From Prevotellaceae bacterium (lineage in GTDB: Bacteria > Bacteroidota > Bacteroidia > Bacteroidales > UBA932): DNA of 6,732 bases. The stretch covers positions 1-6,732 of the forward strand of contig JAITAP010000221.1 of NCBI GenBank assembly GCA_031284065.1. Reading direction: 5' to 3'. Under the pieces are notes generated by a model that was given only the letters and a program-made list of their open reading frames with translations, searched no databases and had not been told where the DNA came from. Position numbers and translations under genes: made by a program. Positions 1 to 6,052 of the stretch are shown one piece after another (position 1 is the first letter of the stretch; every line of letters begins with the position of its first letter).

Positions 1-141
1 TTTAACGGCGAAGAGCAAAAGCTGATAGACAGCTTCTGCAAGCGTTACGGCGTAAAGAATCGCACCAAGCTGTTTCGCGAAGCTATCATTACCGTCATGC
101 TCCAAAAAATGGTGGAGCAAGACTACCCAACGCTGTTTTAG
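1..141 (+). CDS. C-terminal fragment of a small conserved hypothetical protein, ribbon-helix-helix-like
   Basis: The frame is open from the first base and ends with TAG at 139-141, giving the last 46 residues of a protein whose start lies outside the window. The visible part is charged and predicted helical (EEQKLIDSFCKRYGVKNRTK, then LFREAIITVMLQKMVEQ) and ends in DYPTLF. The pattern of helix, turn containing N-R-T-K, and second helix resembles the tail of small ribbon-helix-helix-type proteins, and similar short proteins ending in a DYPTLF-like motif occur in Bacteroidetes as far as I recall. No function is established for them; DNA binding is only an inference from the fold resemblance. 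The gene converges on the DUF418 gene on the opposite strand, 183 bp away. Confidence 0.7.
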   Translation, partial: FNGEEQKLIDSFCKRYGVKNRTKLFREAIITVMLQKMVEQDYPTLF

Positions 142-208
142 AACTAAGCCGCTCACGCAGTAATTGGCATTTCCGCCTTGCCCCAAAATTCCCTGATTTG
201 CGACTCCT

Positions 209-245
209 GCAAGCCGCAGGCGGCGGTTGCCGTAATGCTTTTTTT
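209..245 (+). terminator. Weak candidate terminator hairpin downstream of the partial gene
   Basis: GCAA-CCGC pairs with GCGG-TTGC between 209 and 230, giving an 8-bp stem with one bulged G and a 5-base loop. A run of seven T follows at 239-245, but 8 bases separate stem and T-run, which is further than in a classical intrinsic terminator. The position, about 70 bp after the stop of the (+) gene, fits termination. It could equally be part of an intergenic repeat. Confidence 0.25.
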
Positions 246-286
246 GTATTTTTAGATTCAAAGGTCGTCAGGCTCTTGAGGCTACA

Positions 287-305
287 ACCCAACTTTCTGC
301 GCAAG
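287..305. repeat. Short interspersed repeat, copy 1
   Basis: This 19-base stretch (core TTTCTGCGCAAG, preceded by CCCAA) matches 5094-5112 at 17 of 19 positions and in the same orientation. Both copies are intergenic, on either side of the carB-DUF418 block. Weaker resemblance seems to continue for some tens of bases to the left (AGATTCAAAGG here, AATTCGAGGG at the other copy), but with gaps, so only the core is firm. Confidence 0.5.
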
Positions 306-324
306 ACAAACGCGGTTCAGAAAA

Positions 325-1512
325 TTATTCTTTTCCTACTCTAATCCAAGTTGCTTTTTTCCACAACCATTCTAACGGACCCTGACGGTGCGAGCGAAGC
401 CACCAGCGACAAAAACAGAGCTGTATGAAAAACATTCCAACACCCATTAAGAAGCAGGCTGTAATGCCTGTGTATTGGTATAGCCCTAATCCCCAGCTGT
501 AAAACAAGAATCCTCCAATCAGAGACTGCGACAGATAGTTCGTCAGGCTCACGCGCCCGTAAGGCGCTAACAGGTAAAGAACACGTCGAAGCTTTGTCAG
601 GTAGTAAGCAAGTATTACCCCTGCAAACAGTATTCCTGTAAATGCAACGTTTGAAAGCGACTTAAGTATAAGGGTAGAAGGCACAAGTAGCGCCTCCCGA
701 TTTATAAAGTCGGGAAGTACAGCTATCAAGCCATAAATCGGGAAAAAGGCTATGACGGCTACGATGAATACGCTAATCCAGAATTTTATATTTTTTTCCG
801 AGTAGGGAAACATATTGCTACGCCCTATCAACATGCCTACAATAAACAGCGCTGCGGTTTGCGTAATCCTTCCATGTAGTAGCATCCAGCCCATATTGGC
901 AACATTTCCCGTCCATATTGCAGCTTTGCACATTTCAAGGAACGACCCCTCTTTCTGCACCGTATTTACCACCTCCCAATATGGCGCATCGAACTCCGCA
1001 TTTGCCATGTATTCGGGGTTGACGAGTGCATAAACTATTTGCCCCCATTCAACAGGTTGCAGCAAAAGGATAACCGCTATAGCTACGGCTGCGCGGGTAG
1101 AAAACCGACAGACCGCAATCAGTACGTAACCAACCAATGCGTAGAGTACCAATATTTCACCGGGAAATAGAGTCGAGTTGATGCCGGCTATAAAAAAAAG
1201 TAACACTAACCGCCACGCAAACCGTCCACGAAAATCTTTCCCCTTTTCTTTTTGCGAGCTGTCCTGAATAAAAAAGCTGAATCCGAAAAGCAAGGCGAAA
1301 ATGCAATAGGCTTTGCCGGAAAAGGTAAAAAATATGCTATCCCAGATTACCCTATCCGTAAATATAAGGAAACTACAGGTTTCCTCCGGAAAACTGTTGA
1401 GGCTAAACCGTTCGATAAAATGGATAAGGGTAATTCCCATTACGGCAAAACCACGCAATACATCGGCTATTTCTATGCGATTACTATTAGTTAGCGTAGT
1501 AGAAGAGTGCAT
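325..1512 (-). CDS. DUF418 (YeiB-like) multi-pass inner-membrane protein
   Basis: This is a 395-residue hydrophobic protein of the YeiB/DUF418 group, whose biochemical role is unsettled; the N-terminal part is related to acyltransferase-type membrane proteins. Recognisable elements in order are NRIEIADVLRGFAVMGITLIH (residues 11-31, the family opening), FSGKAYCIFALLFGFSFF (64-81), FRGRFAWRLVLLF followed by FPGEILVLYALVGY (94-129), HGRITQTAALFIVGMLIGR (213-231), and the DUF418 C-terminal signature YGRVSLTNYLSQSLIGGFLFYSWGLGLY (318-345) with the ending GPLEWLWKKATW (378-389). I count roughly nine or ten membrane segments. Length and ends fit the family, so the gene looks complete. The ATG at 1512 puts the family motif about ten residues in, as is usual. 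No Shine-Dalgarno site is seen; the leader is A/T-rich. It starts 73 bp after the carB stop on the same strand, so read-through from carB is plausible. The family assignment is firm; the substrate is unknown. Confidence 0.93.
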   Translation of the reverse strand: MHSSTTLTNSNRIEIADVLRGFAVMGITLIHFIERFSLNSFPEETCSFLIFTDRVIWDSIFFTFSGKAYCIFALLFGFSFFIQDSSQKEKGKDFRGRFAWRLVLLFFIAGINSTLFPGEILVLYALVGYVLIAVCRFSTRAAVAIAVILLLQPVEWGQIVYALVNPEYMANAEFDAPYWEVVNTVQKEGSFLEMCKAAIWTGNVANMGWMLLHGRITQTAALFIVGMLIGRSNMFPYSEKNIKFWISVFIVAVIAFFPIYGLIAVLPDFINREALLVPSTLILKSLSNVAFTGILFAGVILAYYLTKLRRVLYLLAPYGRVSLTNYLSQSLIGGFLFYSWGLGLYQYTGITACFLMGVGMFFIQLCFCRWWLRSHRQGPLEWLWKKATWIRVGKE

Positions 1513-1585
1513 GTTTTTAGGTTTTAAAATGTTAACATATTTTTTATTTGAAGCATTATTCGCTATTCACCACCCCTAACTAAGC

Positions 1586-4500
1586 TCAGTACTCGTTCCA
1601 GCTTTTGATTTTTATATCCTTTTTTGTCAGCTTGCAAAAGGCGTGGATGAAGGTGCTTGCCAGCCGTGCGTTGGTGAGGAGCGGAATGTTGAAGTCCACC
1701 GCGCTGCGCCGGATGAGGTAGTCGTTGTTGAGTTCGTCCTTTGAGAGGTTTTTGGGAATGTTTACCACGAGGTCTATTTTTTTCTCCTTAATGTAGGTTA
1801 GCGTGTTGGGCTGGTCGGGTTGGTCAGGCCAGTGCAGCACGGTAGCGGCTACGCCGTTGGCTTCCAGAAAATCCGCCGTGCCTTTGGTGGCGAAAATGCT
1901 GTAGCCTTTTTCCTGTAGCGCAGTCGCCGCCGAAAGCATATCCACTTTGGAGCGGCTGTCGCCGGTGGAGAGCAGAATATTTTTTTGGGGGATGGCGTAC
2001 CCTACCGACAGCATTGCCTTGAGGACAGCCTCTGCAAAGTCGTCGCCTATGCAGCCCACCTCGCCCGTTGAGGCCATTTCTACGCCCAGCACGGGGTCGG
2101 CTTTTTGGAGGCGCGAAAAGGAGAACTGCGGAGCTTTGATGCCCACGTAGTCCAAGTCGAAAGCCGACTTGTGCGGCGGCTCTACCTGCTCGCCCAGCAT
2201 GACGCGGGTGGCGAGCTCAATAAAGTTCACCTTGAGCACCTTTGAAACGAACGGGAAGCTGCGCGACGCCCTCAGGTTGCACTCAATTACTTTGATGTCG
2301 TTGTTTTTTGCCAGCAGCTGCATGTTGAACGGCCCCGAAATATTGAGCCCGTGCGCCACCTGACGCGATATGCGCTTAATGCGCCGCATGGTTTCCACGT
2401 ACATTTTTTGCGCCGGAAACACCAGCGTAGCGTCGCCGGAGTGCACCCCCGCAAACTCCACGTGCTCCGAAATGGCGTAGGCAATCACCTCGCCGCGCTG
2501 CGCCACCGCGTCAACCTCAATCTCCTTGGCATTTTCGATAAATTCGCTCACCACCACCGGATGCTGCTTGGAGACGCTGGTGGCGAGCGTCAGGAAGTAC
2601 TCCAGCTCGTCTTTGTTTGAAACCACATTCATGGCTGCGCCCGAGAGCACGTAAGAGGGGCGGATGAGCACCGGAAAACCCACCTCTTCCACAAACTTGT
2701 AGATGGCGCTCACGGAGCTGAGCTCCTTCCAGCGGGGCTGGTCAACGCCGAGCTCGTCGAGCATGGAGGAGAATTTGTGCCGGTCTTCCGCGCGGTCAAT
2801 GTTTTCGGCAGACGTTCCCAGAATCGGCACGCGGCAGCTGTGCAGGCGCATGGCGAGGTTGTTGGGGATTTGCCCGCCTACGGACACCACCACGCCCGCA
2901 GGCTGCTCGAGGTCGGTAATGTCGAGCGCCCGCTCAAGGGTCAGCTCGTCAAAGTAGAGGCGGTCGCACTCGTCGTAGTCGGTTGAGACCGTTTCGGGGT
3001 TAAAGTTTATCATGATGGAGCGGTATCCCTGCCTGCGGATGGTGTGGCTTGCGTTCACGCTGCACCAGTCAAACTCTACGGAGCTGCCGATGCGGTACGC
3101 GCCCGAGCCGAGCACCACCACGTCGCGCCCGTCTTTGGGGAACGACACGTCGTGCGCCGAGCCGTTGTAGGTTACGTAGAGGTAGTTTGTTTTGGCGGGG
3201 TACTCCGCCGCCAGCGTATCTATTTGCTTCACCACCGGCGTAATGCCGCGCGCCTTGCGCTGCTCCCGCACCTCCATGAGCTTGCTCTCCATGCCGTCGC
3301 TGTCGGCTTTGAGCACCGTTCGCGCCAGCTGAAAGTCCGAAAATCCCTTTTGCTTTGCCTCCCGCAGCAGCTCGTCGGGGAGGCTTTCCATGCCGGTGTA
3401 CGACTCCAGCTTCTTCTCGAGGGTAACAATGCTGCGCAGCTTTTCGAGAAACCACCGGTCAATTTTTGTCAGCGCGTGGATTTGCTCCACGCTGTAGCCC
3501 TTGTAGAGCGCGTGGGCAATCACAAAAATACGCTTGTCGGTGGGGTGGCTCAACGCTTCGTCGATGTTGTCCACCGCAAACTCCTTGTTGGCAACAAACC
3601 CGTGCATGCCCTGCCCAATCATTCGCAGCCCCTTCTGCACCGCCTCCTCAAAGCTGCGCCCTATGGCCATCACCTCGCCCACCGACTTCATGCTCGACCC
3701 CAGCTCGCGCGACACGCCCTTGAACTTCCCCAAATCCCAGCGGGGAATTTTGCAGACAATGTAGTCCAGCGCAGGCTCAAAGCAGGCGGTGGTAGTTTTG
3801 GTAACGGAATTTTTCAGCTCGTGCAGCCCGTAGCCCAGCCCCAGCTTTGCCGCCACAAATGCGAGCGGGTACCCCGTCGCCTTTGACGCCAGCGCCGACG
3901 AGCGCGACAGGCGGGCGTTGACCTCAATCACGCGGTAATCTTCCGAGCTGGGGTCGAGGGCGTACTGCACGTTGCACTCGCCCACAATGCCAATGTGCCG
4001 GATAATCTTGATGGCGAGCTGGCGCAGCTTGTGGTACTCGGAGTTGGTGAGCGTTTGCGAGGGCGCCACCACGATACTTTCGCCGGTGTGGATGCCCAGC
4101 GGGTCAAAGTTTTCCATGTTGCACACGGTGATACAGTTGTCGTAGCGGTCGCGCACCACCTCGTACTCCACCTCTTTCCAGCCCTTGAGCGACTTTTCCA
4201 CGAGGATTTGCGGCGAGTAGGTAAACGCTTTTTGCGCCAGCGCGTCCATCTCCTCCTCGTTGTCGCAGAAGCCCGACCCCAGCCCCCCCAGCGTGTACGC
4301 GGCGCGGATGATGACGGGGTATCCCAGCTCGCCGGCAACCCGCTTCGCCTCCTTCACGGTGGTTACCGCCTCGCTCTTGATGGTTTTAACGTCAATTTCG
4401 TCCAGCTTCCTCACAAATTTTTCGCGGTCTTCGGTGTCGATGATAGCCTGCACGGGCGTTCCGAGCACCGCCACGCCGTACTTTTCCAGCGCGCCGCTTT

Positions 4501-4810
4501 GGAAGAGCTTCACGCCGCAGTTGAGCGCCGTTTGGCCGCCAAAGGCAAGCAAAATACCTTGAGGACGCTCCTTGGCGATAACCTCCTCAACGTACTCGGG
4601 CGTTACCGGCAAAAAGTAAACCTTATCGGCAATGTTTTCCGAAGTTTGGATGGTGGCAATGTTGGGGTTAATCAGGATAGTTTCGATACCCTCCTCCTTA
4701 AAGGCTTTGAGCGCCTGCGAGCCGGAGTAGTCAAACTCGCCCGCTTCGCCTATCTTGAGCGCCCCGGAGCCCAAGAGGACAACTTTCTTTACGTTGCGTG
4801 GTTGGCACAT
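1586..4810 (-). CDS. carB: Carbamoyl-phosphate synthase large (ammonia/synthetase) subunit
   Basis: CarB makes carbamoyl phosphate from bicarbonate, two ATP and ammonia delivered by the glutaminase subunit CarA, feeding pyrimidine and arginine synthesis in the cytoplasm. The 1074 residues (from ATG 4810) show the full layout. The first ATP-grasp half starts at VVLLGSGALKIGEAGEFDYSG (10-30), with EDR127-129, R169, the Gly-rich TLGGLGSG (173-180), GWKEVEYEVVRD (210-221), HTGES (241-245) and VIEVNARLSRSSALASK (294-310). The linker with the oligomerisation region spans about 400-560. The second half starts at VVVLGSGAYRIGSSVEFDW (564-582), with NPETVSTDYD (604-613), EDR (675-677), IRPSYVLSGAAMNV (716-729), EHVEFAGVHSGDA (782-794) and VIECNLRASRSFPF (841-854). 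An MGS-like allosteric domain (about 944-1074) carries the ATKGTADF phosphate-binding loop (974-981). Both synthetase halves look intact. Wording such as SLKGWKEVEYEVVRD and CDRLYFDEL is closer to animal CAD/CPS1 than to E. coli CarB. A TTG at 4837 would extend the frame by nine residues but lies inside the probable promoter, so ATG 4810 is chosen. A small duplication, DQPDQP, sits at 996-1001. No carA is adjacent. Confidence 0.98.
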   Translation of the reverse strand: MCQPRNVKKVVLLGSGALKIGEAGEFDYSGSQALKAFKEEGIETILINPNIATIQTSENIADKVYFLPVTPEYVEEVIAKERPQGILLAFGGQTALNCGVKLFQSGALEKYGVAVLGTPVQAIIDTEDREKFVRKLDEIDVKTIKSEAVTTVKEAKRVAGELGYPVIIRAAYTLGGLGSGFCDNEEEMDALAQKAFTYSPQILVEKSLKGWKEVEYEVVRDRYDNCITVCNMENFDPLGIHTGESIVVAPSQTLTNSEYHKLRQLAIKIIRHIGIVGECNVQYALDPSSEDYRVIEVNARLSRSSALASKATGYPLAFVAAKLGLGYGLHELKNSVTKTTTACFEPALDYIVCKIPRWDLGKFKGVSRELGSSMKSVGEVMAIGRSFEEAVQKGLRMIGQGMHGFVANKEFAVDNIDEALSHPTDKRIFVIAHALYKGYSVEQIHALTKIDRWFLEKLRSIVTLEKKLESYTGMESLPDELLREAKQKGFSDFQLARTVLKADSDGMESKLMEVREQRKARGITPVVKQIDTLAAEYPAKTNYLYVTYNGSAHDVSFPKDGRDVVVLGSGAYRIGSSVEFDWCSVNASHTIRRQGYRSIMINFNPETVSTDYDECDRLYFDELTLERALDITDLEQPAGVVVSVGGQIPNNLAMRLHSCRVPILGTSAENIDRAEDRHKFSSMLDELGVDQPRWKELSSVSAIYKFVEEVGFPVLIRPSYVLSGAAMNVVSNKDELEYFLTLATSVSKQHPVVVSEFIENAKEIEVDAVAQRGEVIAYAISEHVEFAGVHSGDATLVFPAQKMYVETMRRIKRISRQVAHGLNISGPFNMQLLAKNNDIKVIECNLRASRSFPFVSKVLKVNFIELATRVMLGEQVEPPHKSAFDLDYVGIKAPQFSFSRLQKADPVLGVEMASTGEVGCIGDDFAEAVLKAMLSVGYAIPQKNILLSTGDSRSKVDMLSAATALQEKGYSIFATKGTADFLEANGVAATVLHWPDQPDQPNTLTYIKEKKIDLVVNIPKNLSKDELNNDYLIRRSAVDFNIPLLTNARLASTFIHAFCKLTKKDIKIKSWNEY

Positions 4811-4834
4811 AGATTTTTTGTGTGATTTGCGCTG

Positions 4835-4842
4835 CAAATATA
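4835..4842 (-). promoter_or_regulatory. Bacteroidetes-type -7 promoter element (TATATTTG) for carB
   Basis: On the (-) strand the octamer TATATTTG matches the Bacteroidetes -7 consensus TAnnTTTG. It lies 24 bases upstream of the carB ATG, which would give a 5' leader of about 15-20 nt. No convincing TTTG -33 box is seen 19-21 bases further upstream. The A-rich leader (ACACAAAAAATCT before ATG) has no Shine-Dalgarno site, as is normal in this phylum. Confidence 0.6.
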
Positions 4843-4861
4843 CATGAATTTTTTGAAAGCA

Positions 4862-4883
4862 GCGCGGGCGCTCACCGCCGCGC
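4862..4883. other. GC-rich hairpin just upstream of the carB promoter
   Basis: GCGCGG (4862-4867) plus CG (4869-4870) pairs with CGCCGCGC (4876-4883), giving an 8-bp nearly all-GC stem with one bulged G and a CTCAC loop. It sits 20 bp upstream of the carB -7 element. On the (+) strand a TTTT follows 6 bases later, which is too weak for a confident terminator. A structural or regulatory role is only an inference. Confidence 0.35.
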
Positions 4884-4917
4884 CGCAGATTTTACCGGTT
4901 TTAGCGCTGCAAAAGAC

Positions 4918-5036
4918 TTTGTTGCAACGAGAACTTGAGGGAAAAATTTAAATTCCGAATTGGCTGACGCCGTGCAAGTCCCGCAGGGACTTGCTGTCGT
5001 AGGGTTTATGTAGTAGTGTGCTCTCGTCGCAACAAA
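4918..5036. repeat. 119-bp inverted-repeat element (MITE- or REP-like) with central hairpin
   Basis: The outer arms are 17 bases each: TTTGTTGCAACGAGAAC at 4918-4934 and its near-complement GCTCTCGTCGCAACAAA at 5020-5036, matching at 15 of 17 positions. Inside lies a second, perfect inverted repeat: GCAAGTCCC (4974-4982), loop GCA, then GGGACTTGC (4986-4994). No clear target-site duplication flanks the outer arms and the element has no coding frame with a usable start. The nested arrangement suggests a small interspersed element or a structured RNA segment; which of these cannot be told here. Confidence 0.5.
4974..4994. repeat. Perfect 9-bp palindromic hairpin
   Basis: GCAAGTCCC and GGGACTTGC form a perfect 9-bp stem around a 3-base GCA loop, at the centre of the larger inverted-repeat element. 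There is no T-run on either strand immediately after it, so a simple intrinsic terminator is unlikely. It resembles REP-type palindromes. Confidence 0.6.
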
Positions 5037-5093
5037 ATCGGGAAATAGTATAGAATTAGCGTAATTCGAGGGCAAAGAAGCTTCAAAGATTTA

Positions 5094-5112
5094 CCCCAAT
5101 TTTCTGCGCAAG
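5094..5112. repeat. Short interspersed repeat, copy 2
   Basis: This is the partner of 287-305, with 17 of 19 bases identical and the same orientation. It lies 57 bp beyond the right arm of the 119-bp inverted-repeat element. Confidence 0.5.
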
Positions 5113-5174
5113 CGAAAAAGCCGCGCTGATGGCGAAAAAAAGTTGGCAATTTTTCCCCTGACCGCTATACGGTT

Positions 5175-5194
5175 TACGTAATTTTACGTAATTT
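5175..5194. repeat. Tandem 10-bp repeat TACGTAATTT x2
   Basis: Two perfect head-to-tail copies of TACGTAATTT are present, each containing the palindrome TACGTA. A one-turn (10 bp) spacing of palindromic sites is compatible with a protein binding site, but two copies alone are weak evidence. Confidence 0.5.
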
Positions 5195-5196
5195 TG
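5189..5196 (+). promoter_or_regulatory. Possible -7 promoter element (TAATTTTG) for the downstream membrane ORF
   Basis: TAATTTTG fits TAnnTTTG and lies 55 bp upstream of the ATG at 5252, overlapping the second copy of the 10-bp tandem repeat. No -33 TTTG is seen at the proper distance, so this may be chance. Confidence 0.3.
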
Positions 5197-5251
5197 CGGC
5201 TCACAACGTTATTATCGGTAAGCGCAATTTTTTTACAGCCGCACAAGCTAC

Positions 5252-5656
5252 ATGTTTAGCAAGATAGTACCCAACAAAGCTATGGTAATCGCAAGCCTTG
5301 CGCTGAGCGCATTTACCATCTACCCCAGCATTATCAACCTGTCGTGGGGTTTCTCTCGCCATACCTTGCGGGTGGAGAGCGCGGAGTACGTCGGCTTTTT
5401 TATGTTTTGCTACGCCATCTTTTTTATCCCCCTGTGGCTGCTGCTCACCGTAAACGTTCGCAGGCTGACAGCCCATGCGTTTCTTCGGCGCTTTTGGAAG
5501 CCGGTTGCCGTCACGACGGGCGCTTACGGCACCTACCCCGCCACCTCGCCGGCGGCGGGCAAGCGCAACGATTGCTTTAGCGTTGCGCTGCGCTTTCAGC
5601 TTCCGGTGGCGTGCATAATTTGCAGCCTCATGAAATACCGTACCCCCCCCATTTAA
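5252..5656 (+). CDS. Unrecognised short membrane protein, possibly the truncated anchor of a larger protein
   Basis: The frame encodes 134 residues from ATG 5252 to TAA 5654-5656. Two clear membrane segments are visible, about residues 11-31 (MVIASLALSAFTIYPSIINL) and 47-68 (VGFFMFCYAIFFIPLWLLLT), each followed by basic residues. A weaker hydrophobic stretch lies at 111-126 (VALRFQLPVACIICSL). Codon use in the first 90 codons resembles that of carB, with many C or G third positions, which supports real coding. The layout of short membrane segments with Arg-rich turns is reminiscent of the sensor part of Bacteroidetes LytTR regulators or LytS-like kinases, but no such output domain follows. 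The frame ends four bases after a C8 run (5643-5650), so a frameshift or decay of a longer gene is possible. No function can be assigned. Confidence 0.45.
   Translation: MFSKIVPNKAMVIASLALSAFTIYPSIINLSWGFSRHTLRVESAEYVGFFMFCYAIFFIPLWLLLTVNVRRLTAHAFLRRFWKPVAVTTGAYGTYPATSPAAGKRNDCFSVALRFQLPVACIICSLMKYRTPPI
5643..5650 (+). repeat. C8 homopolymer at the end of the membrane ORF
   Basis: Eight consecutive C bases lie at codons 131-133 of the preceding frame, with its stop four bases later. A gain or loss of one C would bypass this stop and continue in another frame. It could be a slippage site, a sequencing error hotspot, or chance. Confidence 0.6.
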
Positions 5657-6052
5657 ACAGCTCAAAATCAATTGGTTACATTGCACTGCGTGCCGTATCT
5701 CTTGCGTTGCAGGGGATACAGCGTACCGTTTGCGCTTTGTGCCGTCGCTTTACCCGCCCGAACAACGCTATCGCCCCGTTGCTGTTCTTGCGCGCCTGCA
5801 TATATCACGGGCTTGCTTCCAAATACTCTGCGCTTGGCTCTGCAAACTTTGCGCTTGGCTGCACGCGCTTTGTATCTTACTCCACAAAACATATCCAAAG
5901 CATACACATCCGGCAACATTTACTTACCCTAAAATGTATCGCTATAGCCTGCGCTGCTTTCCTTCCGCTTCCGCCGTAAACCGCATAACATTCCCGCAAA
6001 ACAAACAGAACAAACAATTACAGCCAATAATTTACTAAGAAAATCAACAATC
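5657..6052. other. G-poor intergenic stretch without a convincing gene
   Basis: About 400 bp lie between the membrane ORF and the lipoprotein gene. The (+) strand is notably poor in G, especially from about 5880 to 6040, and long open frames exist in more than one (+) frame (for example 5611-5979 and 5730-6038). Their products are rich in Cys, Arg and Leu without recognisable domains, and no single frame stands out. A 21-base spaced direct repeat (TGCGCTTGGCT at 5829-5839 and 5850-5860) is present. No TAnnTTTG promoter is found near the lipoprotein start. I regard the stretch as leader and decayed or non-coding DNA. Confidence 0.45.
5829..5860. repeat. Spaced 11-bp direct repeat, period 21
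   Basis: TGCGCTTGGCT occurs at 5829-5839 and again at 5850-5860, with similar neighbouring bases (CTCTGC ahead of the first, ACTTTGC ahead of the second). It is short and may be a local duplication. Confidence 0.5.

Larger units (their letters stand above)
4843..5251. other. Repeat-rich divergent intergenic region between carB and the membrane ORF
   Basis: This stretch of about 410 bp separates carB (-) from the next (+) frame. It holds, in order, a GC-rich hairpin, the 119-bp inverted-repeat element, the second copy of the TTTCTGCGCAAG repeat, and a tandem 10-bp repeat with a possible (+) promoter. The only open frame of note on (-) starts at a TTG and runs through these repeats, so it is not credible as a gene. 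No tRNA or other structural RNA gene is recognised. Confidence 0.6.

Noticed and set aside
95..304. Open frame on (-) of 69 codons in the intergenic region beyond the DUF418 gene
   Set aside because: It starts at a TTG, overlaps the end of the (+) partial gene, is low-complexity and Arg/Ser-rich, and runs through intergenic repeat sequence.
1513..1585. Terminator or promoter between carB and the DUF418 gene
   Set aside because: I found no stem followed by a T-run and no TAnnTTTG octamer in these 73 bases.
3044..4825. Two long (+) open frames (280 and 276 codons) antisense to carB
   Set aside because: They are shadows of the GC-rich carB codons, with His/Arg/Leu-rich translations and no family resemblance.
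4872..5075. Open frame on (-) of 67 codons upstream of carB
   Set aside because: It starts at a TTG and lies across the inverted-repeat element and hairpins; no domain is recognisable.
5201..5686. 161-codon open frame on (-) opposite the membrane ORF
   Set aside because: It has no recognisable domain and a composition rich in Arg, Ala and Lys; the (+) frame has clear membrane segments and better codon use.
5650..5700. Possible histidine-kinase box (KQLKINWLHC) in the frame after the C8 tract
   Set aside because: It only loosely resembles the LKxQINPHF motif and nothing kinase-like follows, so it was not used as evidence for a frameshifted kinase.
5692..5722. Imperfect hairpin GCCGTATC / GATACAGC
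   Set aside because: It has a mismatch and a 15-base loop, with no T-run and no conservation evidence; it is likely chance.
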